A DNA stretch of 64,000 nucleotides from Ponticaulis sp. (GCA_002692725.1 NZLU01000046.1:496001-560000), one strand, 5' to 3'; positions 15,575-25,059 are shown, numbered from the stretch's first letter. Made by a program: numbers and translations. The notes: generated from the sequence alone by a model not told the origin.

Positions 15575-15604
15575 AAAGGCCCGCACCAAGCGGGCCTTTT
15601 TTTG
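15575..15604 (+). terminator. Intrinsic terminator of the glycine-zipper gene
   Basis: AAAGGCCCGC (15575-15584), a five-base loop and GCGGGCCTTT (15590-15599) lead into a run of T residues. Confidence 0.92.
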
Positions 15605-15645
15605 TGCTAGATTCCAGCCTCCTCTTGCCGAGGAAAGAATTTTTC

Positions 15646-15679
15646 GCCAATCGATAGAGACGCAAAAAATCCGATTGGC
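15646..15679 (+). promoter_or_regulatory. Inverted repeat upstream of ald
   Basis: GCCAATCG (15646-15653) and CGATTGGC (15672-15679) form an 8-base inverted repeat with an 18-base spacer. TGGCCAG occurs twice just after it. It lies 45-78 bases before the ald start, so it may be an operator, for example for an Lrp-type regulator. That link is inference. Confidence 0.35.
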
Positions 15680-15723
15680 CAGCCGACCATTCCTGGCCAG
15701 ACTTTATCATCAGGAGAGGCTGT

Positions 15724-16839
15724 ATGCGCATTGGTGTTCCAACAGAAATCAAAAAGCAGGAATCCCGGATCGGTCTCACCCCCGAAAGCGTCGGCGAGCT
15801 GGTGAATGCTGGCCACGAAGTTGTCGTCCAGCATAATGCGGGTCTGGGCTCTGCCTGCACCAATGAAGAGTATGAAGCCGTCGGCGCAAAAATCCTTCCC
15901 GATGCCGATGCGGTGTTCAAAAGTGCTGAGCTGATCGTGAAGGTCAAAGAGCCACAGCCTGAAGAGTGCGCGCGACTGACGCCGGACCACACATTGTTCA
16001 CCTATCTGCACCTCGCAGCTGATCCGATCCAGGCAGAGGGTCTGCGCAAATCGGGTTGTCTCGCCATTGCCTATGAAACCGTCACGGACCGTTTTGGTCG
16101 TCTTCCACTCCTGACGCCGATGAGCCAGGTCGCTGGGCGCATGTCCATGCAGGTTGCAGCCTGGGCGCTCATGCGCACCATTCGCGGTCGCGGCGTCCTT
16201 CTGGGCGGTGTTCCGGGTGTGGCACCAGCCAAAGTGGTCATCATTGGTGGTGGCGTATCCGGCACAAACGCAGCTGAAATTGCTGTTGGAATGCGCGCTG
16301 ATGTTACCATTTTCGACCGCAACAATACCCGCCTTGCTGAGATTGACGCGCAGTTCAATGGCGCGGTCAAAACCATGTACTCGACCGATGCCAGCCTCGC
16401 TGAAGCCGTAAAACACGCTGATCTCGTGATCGGTGCCGTTCTTATTCCGGGTGCGTCTGCGCCGAAACTCGTCTCGCGGGAACAACTTAAAACCATGCGC
16501 CCGGGCGCGGTTCTGGTCGATATCGCCATTGATCAGGGCGGCTGTTTTGAAACCTCAAAGGCCACCACGCACGCCGACCCGATTTATGAAGTCGACGGCA
16601 TTCTTCATTATTGTGTCGCCAACATGCCGGGCGCAGTGCCCCGGACATCGACCTATGCGCTAAACAACGCGACTTTGCCATTCGTCATGAATATCGCAAA
16701 CAAAGGCGCGAAAGCGGCCCTTAATGCCGATCCGCATCTGGCTGAAGGATTGACCGTTGCGGATGGCGAAATTGCCCATGAAGCAGTCGCACGCGATCTG
16801 AATCTGCCATTTGTCATGCCGGGCTGGATGACGAGTTAA
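15724..16839 (+). CDS. ald: Alanine dehydrogenase
   Basis: This 371-residue enzyme interconverts L-alanine and pyruvate plus ammonia with NAD(H). It shows the family N-terminus MRIGVPTEIKKQESRIGLTP, the substrate-binding lysine in VKVKEPQPEEC, the catalytic histidine in FTYLHLAADP, and the NAD-binding loop VIIGGGVSGTNAAEIA at about residue 170. Length matches the family. AGGAGAGG lies four bases before the ATG. It stands alone between a terminator and the next gene, whose start lies 44 bases downstream. Confidence 0.95.
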   Translation: MRIGVPTEIKKQESRIGLTPESVGELVNAGHEVVVQHNAGLGSACTNEEYEAVGAKILPDADAVFKSAELIVKVKEPQPEECARLTPDHTLFTYLHLAADPIQAEGLRKSGCLAIAYETVTDRFGRLPLLTPMSQVAGRMSMQVAAWALMRTIRGRGVLLGGVPGVAPAKVVIIGGGVSGTNAAEIAVGMRADVTIFDRNNTRLAEIDAQFNGAVKTMYSTDASLAEAVKHADLVIGAVLIPGASAPKLVSREQLKTMRPGAVLVDIAIDQGGCFETSKATTHADPIYEVDGILHYCVANMPGAVPRTSTYALNNATLPFVMNIANKGAKAALNADPHLAEGLTVADGEIAHEAVARDLNLPFVMPGWMTS

Positions 16840-16883
16840 ACTCCATGCATAGTCACCCCGATATAATCCGAGGGGTGAGTGAC

Positions 16884-17972
16884 ATGTTCAATGGTTTGGG
16901 AAGTTTCGTCATCGCGAGCCTCGCGCTGTCTGCCTGTGTGCATGTGGACGCAGATTTTGATGTTCAGCTGAACGATCCTCCACCTCTGGAATGGTCCATT
17001 GTCATCCATGGCGGCGCTGGCGTCATTACTCGCAGCGCCATGACGCCCGAAACTGAGGCGGCCTACACAGCCGCCCTTACCGAGCTCATGATGACCGGCT
17101 CTGACATGCTGTCTGAAGGCGCTGAAGGCCTTGATGTCGTGGAAACGCTGATCAACTCCATGGAAGACAATCCGCTCTTCAATGCCGGGCGCGGCGCGGT
17201 CATGACAGAAGATGGCGGCTTCTCGCTCGATTCCTCCATCATGGTAGGTGACACGCTGGACGCCGGCGCCGTGGCTGGTCTTTCCAATGTCAGACACCCG
17301 ATCTCCGCAGCCCGAAAGGCCATGGAAAAGTCTCCCCACGTCATGCTGGCCGGGGAAGGCGCAGACAAATTCGCCGCCGAGCAAGGCCTGGAAATTGTCG
17401 ATCCCTCCTTCTTCTTCACACAGCGGCGCTGGGACAGCCTGATGCGCGCACTCGACCGCCGAGGCGTTGAAGCGCCTGCAAATCGCTTCGGAAACCCGGG
17501 TGAAGACTCAGCCAGCCTATCCCTCCCTGACGACCGGAAATACGGAACCGTTGGCGTCGTCGTGATGGACAAGACCGGAAATATCGTTGCTGGCACGTCA
17601 ACGGGCGGCACAACGGCAAAGCGCTGGGGCCGGGTTGGTGACAGCCCGATCATTGGCGCGGGCACTTACGCGAAGTCTGGAGTGTGTGGCGTCTCATCCA
17701 CCGGAACTGGCGAGTATTTCATCCGCCTTTCGATTGCCTACGCCATCTGCAACCGGGTCGAACTTCTCGACGAAAGCGCTCAGAAAGCCGCTGACAATGT
17801 GATCCACGAGCAACTCACCGGACTTCAGGGCGATGGCGGCGTCATCGTTCTTGGCCCGACAGGCGAACCCGCCTGGTCGTTCAACACGGCTGGCATGTAT
17901 CGCGCCTTCGCGACGTCAAAAGGCGATAGTGTTGTAGAAATCTACGAGTTCGATGAAGCCGTTTTCGATTGA
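16884..17972 (+). CDS. Isoaspartyl peptidase / L-asparaginase (Ntn hydrolase), lipoprotein
   Basis: The 362-residue product is a type 2 asparaginase-family Ntn hydrolase that hydrolyses isoaspartyl dipeptides or asparagine after self-cleavage. It has WSIVIHGGAGVI near the N-terminus, FNAGRGAVMTEDGG, and the cleavage site before Thr in KYGTVGVVVMDKTGN, followed by GTSTGGTTAKRWGRVGDSP. Unusually it carries a lipoprotein-type leader (FNGLGSFVIASLALSAC), which predicts envelope attachment. I chose the ATG at 16884, preceded by GAGGGG, over an upstream ATG at 16845. The usual enzymes are cytoplasmic or periplasmic. Confidence 0.88.
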   Translation: MFNGLGSFVIASLALSACVHVDADFDVQLNDPPPLEWSIVIHGGAGVITRSAMTPETEAAYTAALTELMMTGSDMLSEGAEGLDVVETLINSMEDNPLFNAGRGAVMTEDGGFSLDSSIMVGDTLDAGAVAGLSNVRHPISAARKAMEKSPHVMLAGEGADKFAAEQGLEIVDPSFFFTQRRWDSLMRALDRRGVEAPANRFGNPGEDSASLSLPDDRKYGTVGVVVMDKTGNIVAGTSTGGTTAKRWGRVGDSPIIGAGTYAKSGVCGVSSTGTGEYFIRLSIAYAICNRVELLDESAQKAADNVIHEQLTGLQGDGGVIVLGPTGEPAWSFNTAGMYRAFATSKGDSVVEIYEFDEAVFD

Positions 17973-17985
17973 GCGCACATAACAA

Positions 17986-18005
17986 AGGCGCCTGAAGAGG
18001 CGCCT
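17986..18005. terminator. Hairpin between convergent asparaginase and mipZ
   Basis: AGGCGCCT (17986-17993), GAAG, AGGCGCCT (17998-18005) forms a perfect 8-base stem. There is no long T-run, but it sits between convergent stop codons. Confidence 0.6.
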
Positions 18006-18037
18006 CCGCTACACAATACGCGTACTCTACAAAACTG

Positions 18038-18910
18038 TTAAAAGCCGATTTCCTTGCCTTCAAGGCCAGGTAATTTCAGCAGGATGAGCAGATCGCGCAG
18101 CTCCTGGCGGGCGGCGACATGGCTCATTGTAAAGGTAATGTTGGAGCCCTCTTCGGTGAGATCAAGAAGGGTGAGCCCCATTGGAAACAGTTCCCGATAG
18201 ATCACACGCTCAGAAAGGCCCGGCGCCAGGCGGAAGCCAATCCGCTTGGCAAGGTTATCGAGCGCCTCACCGACACGCTGTTTATTGCGCGCTTCGAGCG
18301 GCGACATGCGGTTCCGCATCACCACCCAGTCGATCGGCTTACGCGTCGTCTGTGCTTTGTGCTTGCGGCACGCCCAGACCATCTCGGCATAGAAGCTTGG
18401 CCGGACCACTTCGAGGCTTTGCGGGTTGACATCGCCCAATAGGTCAAAATCGACAAAACTGTCATTCAGCGGTGTGATCAGCGTATCGGCGGATGCGTGC
18501 GCCAGACGGGAGAGGAAAGTGTCACCCCCCGGTGCATCAACGATCACATAGTCACAAACCTGCTTGAGGCGCTTGAGACTATTCAGAAATCGCTCGGATT
18601 CTTCAGATTCAGCCTCATCGAGGTTTCGCGCCACACTGGCGTCAACGCGCAGTGATTCTGGCATAGGAATCGTGGAACCGGTCGACTTCACCCAGCGCGT
18701 CCGGTTTTCCAGATAACGGGTAAATGTGCGCTGCCGGACATCGAGATCGATGACCCCGACTTTCTTGCCCATGCGCATCAAAGCGACAGAGAGGTGCATG
18801 GCGACAGTAGATTTACCAGCGCCACCTTTTTCATTGCCGATAATAATAACCCGGCATTCATGTGCGTCAGCCGCCTTCTCATCAGAGGGCGGCGCGTCAG
18901 CACGGTCCAT
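18038..18910 (-). CDS. mipZ: MipZ, ParA-family cell-division positioning ATPase
   Basis: The 290-residue ATPase has the deviant Walker A motif GNEKGGAGKSTVAMHLS at about residue 24, VGVIDLDVRQRTFTRY after it (MipZ-specific RQRTF), and VIVDAPGGDTFLSR as the Walker B region. In Caulobacter MipZ binds ParB at the origin, forms gradients from the poles and inhibits FtsZ polymerisation, so division occurs at mid-cell. I chose the ATG at 18910 because AAGGA lies nine bases before it; a GTG at 18934 also fits. It follows a gene of unknown function by 48 bases on the same strand. Confidence 0.93.
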   Translation of the reverse strand: MDRADAPPSDEKAADAHECRVIIIGNEKGGAGKSTVAMHLSVALMRMGKKVGVIDLDVRQRTFTRYLENRTRWVKSTGSTIPMPESLRVDASVARNLDEAESEESERFLNSLKRLKQVCDYVIVDAPGGDTFLSRLAHASADTLITPLNDSFVDFDLLGDVNPQSLEVVRPSFYAEMVWACRKHKAQTTRKPIDWVVMRNRMSPLEARNKQRVGEALDNLAKRIGFRLAPGLSERVIYRELFPMGLTLLDLTEEGSNITFTMSHVAARQELRDLLILLKLPGLEGKEIGF

Positions 18911-18958
18911 TAGGGTAAATCCTTCCGGTTTCACGAGCAGGCTCCACTTAACACAGAA

Positions 18959-19513
18959 CTATCCTCCCCGGTAGAATCTGGCCTGACCCGTGAAGGAAGA
19001 GACTTCCTCCAGGCGACCAGTCACCTTTGCCGCAACCAGCTGCGGAACAAGCCGTCCCGGCCCGACATCCGGCGCGGCTTCAAACAATTCATCATCCAGA
19101 TTTGCGGTGTGAGCATCTCTCTCAAAGAGGAAATCGCTCATCGCGGCATCTGTTAATTTCACACGGATCATATTCTGATCGGCAGCCACCTCATGATAGA
19201 CCTGAGAGGCAATGGTTGGAGACGCCGCAAAATCAGTCGATCGCGCAAGCTTCTGAAGGGAGACGAGACTTGCTGTCAGATCCGAAATGGCTGTCGCCAG
19301 CGTCTCAAGGCGGTGAGATTCACCTTCTGTCACTTCACCTTCGACAGGGAAGCGCGGCAGCCTGGACAAACGACATGTCTTCGAAACATCTTCGAACAAA
19401 CACTTGTCAAAATCGCCATCACTCACGGGCGACATCTGCGTCGCGGCCAGTGAAAGTTCACATCCGGCGAACCGGATAAAATCGCGAAGCAGAGAGAAGA
19501 GCCGTATCATCAT
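18959..19513 (-). CDS. Uncharacterised protein upstream of mipZ
   Basis: I do not recognise this family. The 184-residue product (start taken at the ATG pair near 19513) begins with a mildly hydrophobic, basic stretch (MMIRLFSLLRDFIRFAGC), continues with a predicted helical middle, and ends SSFTGQARFYRGG. The start is uncertain because no good ribosome site is visible and the frame stays open to 19639, overlapping the panC start region. It is divergent from panC and 48 bases upstream of mipZ on the same strand, so the two may be co-transcribed. Confidence 0.55.
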   Translation of the reverse strand: MMIRLFSLLRDFIRFAGCELSLAATQMSPVSDGDFDKCLFEDVSKTCRLSRLPRFPVEGEVTEGESHRLETLATAISDLTASLVSLQKLARSTDFAASPTIASQVYHEVAADQNMIRVKLTDAAMSDFLFERDAHTANLDDELFEAAPDVGPGRLVPQLVAAKVTGRLEEVSSFTGQARFYRGG

Positions 19514-19620
19514 GTGATCAAATTGAACGGTTTCGGTTAACCAAGTGTTGACGTACATTGCCAATTTGCTGACGCGCGCTATTGGCAATACTGGCCAGGG
19601 ACATGAGCGGAGAATCAGTG

Positions 19621-20463
19621 ATGCAGATCGTGCGGGCATTGGAAGAATTGCGCGCTATCGTTTCCGAATGGAAGCGAAACGGCTTGTCGGTGGGCTTTGT
19701 CCCCACCATGGGCGCACTGCATGAAGGTCATTTATCGCTGATGCGATTGTCTGTGAGCCAGTGCGATCGGTCCGTTGCCAGCATTTATGTTAATCCCACG
19801 CAGTTCGCGCCGCACGAAGACCTGGACAGCTATCCGCGTCAGGAGCAGGCCGACATGCACGCGCTTGAAAGCGTTGGATGCGATCTGGTTTTCTGCCCCG
19901 ATGCCGCCTTGATGTATCCCGAAGGCGAGGAAACGCGCGTTAGCGTGCCGGACATGGGCTCAAAACTCGAAGGCCAGTTTCGTCCTCATTTCTTCGGCGG
20001 TGTCGCAACCGTCGTGACCAAACTGTTCAATCAGGTCCGGCCCGACAAAGCCTATTTCGGGGAAAAGGATTACCAGCAAGTCCAGATTATCCGGCGCATG
20101 GTCACCGATCTGTCCATGCCCATCGACATCGTTGCTGGCGAAACGAAACGCGCGGCTGACGGGCTCGCGCTCTCCTCACGCAACACCTATCTTACCCCGG
20201 AAGAACGACAGATCGCGCCCAGTCTGAAAGCGGCTCTACACCGCGCAGCGATCCGGATGCGCAATGGCACCCTGCCCGGTGAAGCCATTTCTGAGGCTGT
20301 GGAAACACTTGAACGCGCCGGTTTCGCCAAGGTCGAATATATTGAGGCGGTCAACCCAGCGACCCTTGATCCGGTGCCGAGCCAACTTCCGGATCACCCC
20401 TGCCGGCTCATTGCGGCAGCTTGGATGGGCAAGACTCGCTTGATCGACAATATCCCTGTCTGA
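19621..20463 (+). CDS. panC: Pantothenate synthetase
   Basis: The 280-residue enzyme condenses pantoate and beta-alanine with ATP to make pantothenate for coenzyme A. Signature motifs are PTMGALHEGHLSLM (the HIGH-type nucleotide motif), SIYVNPTQFAP, KAYFGEKDYQQ and LSSRNTYL. I chose the ATG at 19621 because GGAGA lies seven bases before it; ATG 19603 is an alternative. Its 3' end is five bases from the convergent flavoenzyme gene. Confidence 0.95.
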   Translation: MQIVRALEELRAIVSEWKRNGLSVGFVPTMGALHEGHLSLMRLSVSQCDRSVASIYVNPTQFAPHEDLDSYPRQEQADMHALESVGCDLVFCPDAALMYPEGEETRVSVPDMGSKLEGQFRPHFFGGVATVVTKLFNQVRPDKAYFGEKDYQQVQIIRRMVTDLSMPIDIVAGETKRAADGLALSSRNTYLTPEERQIAPSLKAALHRAAIRMRNGTLPGEAISEAVETLERAGFAKVEYIEAVNPATLDPVPSQLPDHPCRLIAAAWMGKTRLIDNIPV

Positions 20464-20467
20464 CAGG

Positions 20468-21961
20468 CTATTTCGACGCCGCGACAGGATAAAGCTGATC
20501 CATCGGCACAGATCGGCCATTGGACTGTACAATCCGCACATGATGCCGTCGCAGCGCCCGGGCGTGTTCAACCCCACAGCTATGCGCGATCATCTCAACA
20601 TCCTTGGTCATCTTCTCCACGAAGTTGCGAACGCTTTCGGCTTTGACTTCGGGCACGAGGCCATGTTGCAAATGTTCTTTATGCGTCGTGACCCCGGTCG
20701 GGCAGTTATTTGTATTGCAGGTCATTGCCTGAATACACCCGATCGAGAACATGAAGCCCCGCGCCGTGTTGACCGAATCTGCGCCCGCGCAATACGCCCA
20801 TGCCACTTCAGCCGGGACGATCAACTTTCCTGAAGCGATCACTTTGATTCGGTCGCGCAGCCCGTGCTCGACCAGTGCATCCACAAGCATGGGAAGCGCT
20901 TCCCGCAAGGTCAGCCCGACATTGTCCATCAGCGCCATGGGAGCGGCCCCCGTGCCGCCGTCTCCGCCGTCCACCGTGATGAAGTCAGGCGCACAGTCCG
21001 CGCCACGCGCCTTGATCCGTTCGCACAACTCATCCAGCCAGATCTTTGAACTGATGACGGTTTTTATCCCGACAGGTTTTCCGGACAAATCGCGAAGCCG
21101 CACGATAAAATCGAGCAAATCATCGCAACTGTCTATTTCGGGGTGTCGGTTGGGCGATATGGAATCTTCGCCTTCCGGGATCAGGCGGATCCGGGAAATT
21201 TCTTCATTCACCTTGCTTGCAGGCAACAGGCCACCCTTCCCCGGCTTTGCACCCTGGGCAAGCTTCAGCTCCGTCATTTTCACTTCGGGATTGGCTGTCA
21301 CTTCCTTGTATCTGGCCTCGCTGAACTGACCATCCTTCCCGCGCACACCATATTTGGCCGTCCCGATCTGAAAGATCACGTCGCACCCACCTTCGAGGTG
21401 ATATGGTGCCAGACCGCCCTCCCCGGTGTTAAGCCAGCAGCCTGCAAGACTTGCGCCCCGTGAGAGCGCCTGAATGGCAGGCTTTGACAGAGCGCCATAA
21501 CTCATGCCGGACACATTGATGATGGAATGGATCGTATAGGGCTGCTTGCAACCAGCCCCGAAGGTGAGGGCCAATTCTTCATGAGTGTCGCCCATGACCG
21601 GAAACGGAGCATTTGCGAAAATAGGTGTGCCCACAGGCGTCAGATTACGGGTCGATCCGAACGGCTCAGTGTTATCTTCTCCCTTGGCGGACTTATACAC
21701 CCATTCCCGCTCGGCCCGGTTAAAGGGCATTTCCTCCCGATCGAGTGCGAAGAAATACTGCCGAAAAAACTCCCCCATCCGAATGAAGAGGTCTCGAAAG
21801 CGACCCACCACCGGAAAATTGCGCCGAACGGCATTCTTCGATTGGTTGGAGTCGATCAGATACAGCAGCACCAGCGCCAGAATCCCGAAGCCAACGGCCA
21901 GAACGAATAGCGTAGAGAGGATACTCAATCCTCTCATTGTGACATTGGTCAGGAATTCCAT
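20468..21961 (-). CDS. FMN-binding glutamate synthase-family protein
   Basis: The 497-residue product has an N-terminal membrane region (about residues 12-35) followed by the FMN/glutamate-synthase TIM barrel: SGMSYGALSKPAIQALSRGA, DFITVDGGDGGTGAAPMAL and the cysteine cluster CIQAMTCNTNNCPTGVTTH, which in glutamate synthase binds a 3Fe-4S cluster. It lacks the glutaminase domain, so it is a stand-alone GltB-like flavoenzyme of unknown substrate, widespread in proteobacteria. True glutamate synthase large subunits are about three times longer. Confidence 0.88.
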   Translation of the reverse strand: MEFLTNVTMRGLSILSTLFVLAVGFGILALVLLYLIDSNQSKNAVRRNFPVVGRFRDLFIRMGEFFRQYFFALDREEMPFNRAEREWVYKSAKGEDNTEPFGSTRNLTPVGTPIFANAPFPVMGDTHEELALTFGAGCKQPYTIHSIINVSGMSYGALSKPAIQALSRGASLAGCWLNTGEGGLAPYHLEGGCDVIFQIGTAKYGVRGKDGQFSEARYKEVTANPEVKMTELKLAQGAKPGKGGLLPASKVNEEISRIRLIPEGEDSISPNRHPEIDSCDDLLDFIVRLRDLSGKPVGIKTVISSKIWLDELCERIKARGADCAPDFITVDGGDGGTGAAPMALMDNVGLTLREALPMLVDALVEHGLRDRIKVIASGKLIVPAEVAWAYCAGADSVNTARGFMFSIGCIQAMTCNTNNCPTGVTTHKEHLQHGLVPEVKAESVRNFVEKMTKDVEMIAHSCGVEHARALRRHHVRIVQSNGRSVPMDQLYPVAASK

Positions 21962-21999
21962 TGCACGTTCATCCTTTAAGCTTCGCTTCGCAGATCATC

Positions 22000-22722
22000 T
22001 TATTGAAACAGTGAAATCGCCACCACCAAAACCCCAAGTGCCAGTACGCCGCCAATCGCAGCCGGCACGTAAGATAGTCGCTTCAGATTCCGGATCATTT
22101 TCTGGAAGGTTTCCTTGTCGTTCTCTCTCGGAAAACTCTGGTCTGGTTCATCCACGCCAAGAAATACACAGAGCGGCGCCCAGCCATCTTTTACTTCCAT
22201 CACCAGCAAACGATCTTTTGGAATGGCCGCTTTCACCTCGTCGATATGGCGCTCAAACTCAGTGATGGCATAGGCCTTGTTTTCAAACTGGTCTTCAAAA
22301 ACGCCCTGCCAGACGAGCTTGTCGGCAAGGATTGAGAGCTTTCGAATACGCGGAAAAAGAAACTGCACCCAGGACGGCACGGCCTGCTCCAGCTTGTAGA
22401 GCGTTGAGGCCATGCTGTCATACCAGTCTCGGGGTGGCCGGACGGTGAGAATAACCTTCGCATCCGGATAGGCTTCGGCCAGCTCCCGGACATAAAGCGC
22501 CGACGGAAAATCCACGCAGGCGGAATAGCCCTCAAAGACCGCATCCCAATTATGAGGTCCATTTTGGCGCTCAGCAATCGCACACCAATCATCGATCTGC
22601 CGGGGGCTGAACAGCACATCGGACATGTGATGGCATTTGCCATATCCCAATGTTTCAAGAGCCGCTTTGAGGGAGAGAGTCCCCGTGCGGGGAAAGCCAG
22701 CTCCAATGATTTTGAGCGTCAT
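22000..22722 (-). CDS. Sulfotransferase-family protein with C-terminal membrane helix
   Basis: The 240-residue product starts MTLKIIGAGFPRTGTLSLK, whose GFPRTGT loop is the 5' phosphosulfate-binding site for PAPS. RPPRDWYDSM, further along, fits the 3' phosphate site. The pattern, including CHHMSDV and VDFPSALY, matches the Sulfotransfer_4/17-type family. The last 25 residues form one hydrophobic helix (AAIGGVLALGVLVVAISLF), predicting membrane tethering. I chose the ATG at 22722; a GTG at 22740 is possible. The acceptor is unknown. Confidence 0.8.
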   Translation of the reverse strand: MTLKIIGAGFPRTGTLSLKAALETLGYGKCHHMSDVLFSPRQIDDWCAIAERQNGPHNWDAVFEGYSACVDFPSALYVRELAEAYPDAKVILTVRPPRDWYDSMASTLYKLEQAVPSWVQFLFPRIRKLSILADKLVWQGVFEDQFENKAYAITEFERHIDEVKAAIPKDRLLVMEVKDGWAPLCVFLGVDEPDQSFPRENDKETFQKMIRNLKRLSYVPAAIGGVLALGVLVVAISLFQ

Positions 22723-22755
22723 GAATAAACTCTGTCCCACCCGTTTCGATGTTGC

Positions 22756-23184
22756 TTACCACACTCCGGCTTCGCGCAAAGCCCGCCCCAGATCTTCCGG
22801 TATTTTCGCCGAATTCCCTTTGGGCGCATCTGGCGGGGCATCCTCCGGTGTAAGATAGCGCCAGCCCTGAAACGCCTTGCGGCCCTGCGGTTCTGTGAGA
22901 ACCAGCTCGCCATCAAACACGAGCTCACAATATGACTTGCCATGATGATCAGTGTGCGCATTGACCTCGAGAATACGCTGGCGGACCAGGATCGTCCCTT
23001 TGATCACCCAATAGAGCGACCCGCCATCCAGGAGCTCCTCAGCCCGTTTGGGCATTTGCCGGGTTTCATGGCGCGGATGCGGATCAAGGCCGCGCGCAAT
23101 ACGATCGAAAACGCGAGACTTTTGCCAGTCTTCGAGATCAGAAACGCTCTCAGCCCCGACGCATAGTTTTACGAGATGAATCAT
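22756..23184 (-). CDS. DUF1489 protein
   Basis: The 142-residue product matches the alphaproteobacterial DUF1489 family: MIHLVKLCVGAESVSDLEDW at the start, TRQMPKRAEELLDGGSLYWV, and GWRYLTPEDAPPD near the end. Family function is unknown. It is co-directional with the sulfotransferase gene 33 bases downstream. Confidence 0.85.
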   Translation of the reverse strand: MIHLVKLCVGAESVSDLEDWQKSRVFDRIARGLDPHPRHETRQMPKRAEELLDGGSLYWVIKGTILVRQRILEVNAHTDHHGKSYCELVFDGELVLTEPQGRKAFQGWRYLTPEDAPPDAPKGNSAKIPEDLGRALREAGVW

Positions 23185-23233
23185 TCTCCCAATCTAGAAG
23201 ATCCGGGGAGAAAACGAAGTGCCAGAGAAGAAT

Positions 23234-23965
23234 TTATCTGGACTGCGCAACTGCCTGAAGTGCGGCTCGCCTGGTCGGCCGGTAACGGGCCTCATCAATC
23301 GGATCGACAAAGAAGAAATCAACATCCGTGATCCGGGCACGATAGGATCTTGAAATTTCGGCCGTCAGAAATTCGCCGGTCACATCCACTTCGAATGCCG
23401 CGACAAAGGTAATGCCATAAGTCGGGTCCGGGGCCAGCACATAGGTATGATGATAAGCTTCGACACGCCCGCCGCCCGGCCAGTCAAAGGGTGCTGGCGC
23501 GATGTACTCAACGCGCGTGAACTGCTCGCTGACAGGCTCCAGCCAGGAATAACCAACCAGATGCTCGCTTGCCCAGATGTCAATCGGGCCGTCATTATCA
23601 GACGGCTGGTGCTCAAACTGAATGCGCCAGAGCGACCCCATATCTTCAGTCTCGACGAGACCGCCCATGCTGGCCCGCAAATCATCAGGGATTAGCCAGC
23701 CATCCGGAGAAATCTCGTTGCCCCAGGCCTCTACGGCGTGATCCAGATCTTCGCTTTCCCCTGACGCCGCGATAACAGTCCAGCGGTCAGTCGCCAGTTC
23801 AATGCGCGGATCAAAGCGCACTTCCCGGAAGGCTTCGCCATCGGTGAGTTCAACAGTAAACGCCGCGCGCAAACTTATTGGTGGCTCTGTACGCGACAGC
23901 GCCGTATCCAGTGGTGGCTGACTGGATGCCATCAAGAATGCGCTGGCAATGAAACCCAAATCCAT
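23234..23965 (-). CDS. Uncharacterised exported protein
   Basis: I do not recognise the family. The 243-residue product has a short hydrophobic leader (MDLGFIASAFLMASSQ) that probably serves as a signal peptide. A beta-rich chain of about 200 residues follows, with many aromatic residues (for example WRIQFEHQ, FDWPGGGRVEAYHHTYVL). It lies between DUF1489 and a cupin-type gene on the same strand, with 49-base and 38-base gaps. No catalytic motif is visible. Confidence 0.65.
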   Translation of the reverse strand: MDLGFIASAFLMASSQPPLDTALSRTEPPISLRAAFTVELTDGEAFREVRFDPRIELATDRWTVIAASGESEDLDHAVEAWGNEISPDGWLIPDDLRASMGGLVETEDMGSLWRIQFEHQPSDNDGPIDIWASEHLVGYSWLEPVSEQFTRVEYIAPAPFDWPGGGRVEAYHHTYVLAPDPTYGITFVAAFEVDVTGEFLTAEISRSYRARITDVDFFFVDPIDEARYRPTRRAALQAVAQSR

Positions 23966-24003
23966 CCCGACCTCTCACGGACCCGGGGATGTCAGAGCGG
24001 GTT

Positions 24004-24939
24004 TCAGGTCTGCGGCTGAATATCCCGAACTGCGTTTTCTGACCCTGGGTCGACTTCAAACGTTCTGGGAACCTTCAACTCAAAAGATTTCCGAAGTTTC
24101 AAGATTTTGAAGAATCTCGCAAGAAATGCTTTGCTGTAAAGCCCCAGTGGACCGTGGTCGCTAATCCTTGGATTCATTCCGAAATTTCGGCGCAGAACAC
24201 CATTCGCGTAGATGGCATTGGCGCGCACAAGCGATTGCAGGGTCTGAAATTCGCAGGAAAGTGACACATTCACCATGTCCTCGTTAACAATCCTGTGGGG
24301 ACCGTTCTGAGGCCAGGTCGCGACCATTCCGGGCTCCAGACGAACTTTCTGCGCCCCGCGGTCATAGGCCATCTCAAAGTCAATTTCTTCTTCCGTCTCT
24401 TTGAGAACCACGGTTTCGAGCTGGTGATCGGTCAGATACGGCTCCTCAGGCGGATAAAGCCAGACATTCTTCACACCGCGGATCTGCCAAAGCATGACCA
24501 ATGGTACATCGAAATGGTAGAATACCTGTGCGTTCGGTGAAGAAATCAAAATCGACGTATCATGTTTCAGTGTTTTGAGGCCCGGCGTGCCGGCCTCAAC
24601 CGAGTCGAATAATTCTTCTGTCAGCCCTTCATAAGCTGGAACGTAATCATTCGCATTTCGCATATTGATCCAGATGCGGCCATCTTCCACGGCGCGCAGT
24701 AGCTCAGCGCCCGTCAGGCCGAAGGCGTTCCCTGCGCGAAAGCTGCGACGATCAAGCGGGTTGTCGATCTGCATGGTGTAAATGCCCATGCGCTCGCGCG
24801 GATAGCGGTCGAGCAACTCGATCAATCCCTCGTCAGAAAAAATCTCGCGGTCATGCATATTGTGATGCGCGACGATATTCTCTTTCTCAAAAGCAGCTGC
24901 TTTTGCAGAATCCCAGTCGGTGAGAACAGTGTGTGTCAT
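24004..24939 (-). CDS. Cupin / JmjC-like protein
   Basis: The 311-residue product contains a double-stranded beta-helix core in residues about 95-230. YHFDVPLVMLWQIRG supplies an H-x-D metal pair, and VATWPQNGPHRIVNED supplies a later histidine, the order seen in cupin/JmjC-type oxygenases. YPRERMGIYTM near the N-terminus and SLSCEFQT after the core are also visible. Related proteins are often annotated as JmjC-like transcription factors, but an iron oxygenase is as likely. ATG at 24939 follows GGGAC. TTAA-N7-TTAG upstream at 25025-25039 is a weak CtrA-like element. Confidence 0.65.
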   Translation of the reverse strand: MTHTVLTDWDSAKAAAFEKENIVAHHNMHDREIFSDEGLIELLDRYPRERMGIYTMQIDNPLDRRSFRAGNAFGLTGAELLRAVEDGRIWINMRNANDYVPAYEGLTEELFDSVEAGTPGLKTLKHDTSILISSPNAQVFYHFDVPLVMLWQIRGVKNVWLYPPEEPYLTDHQLETVVLKETEEEIDFEMAYDRGAQKVRLEPGMVATWPQNGPHRIVNEDMVNVSLSCEFQTLQSLVRANAIYANGVLRRNFGMNPRISDHGPLGLYSKAFLARFFKILKLRKSFELKVPRTFEVDPGSENAVRDIQPQT

Positions 24940-25059
24940 TTTTAGTCCCGATTGCCAGCAGGTCGATGAATAGCCGGGAAGGCTCAAAATCGACCTGATT
25001 TCGGGACTGCAGTTTTTATGCCGCGCTTAACCTTCGGTTAGGGCTATGCGCCGACTCGC

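Noticed and set aside
15607..16485. Long open frame on the minus strand opposite ald (292 codons).
   Set aside because: It lies antisense to the clear ald gene and has no recognisable domain; high GC keeps the opposite frame open.
25025..25039. TTAA-N7-TTAG as a CtrA site.
   Set aside because: One half is degenerate and the gene downstream has no known cell-cycle role.
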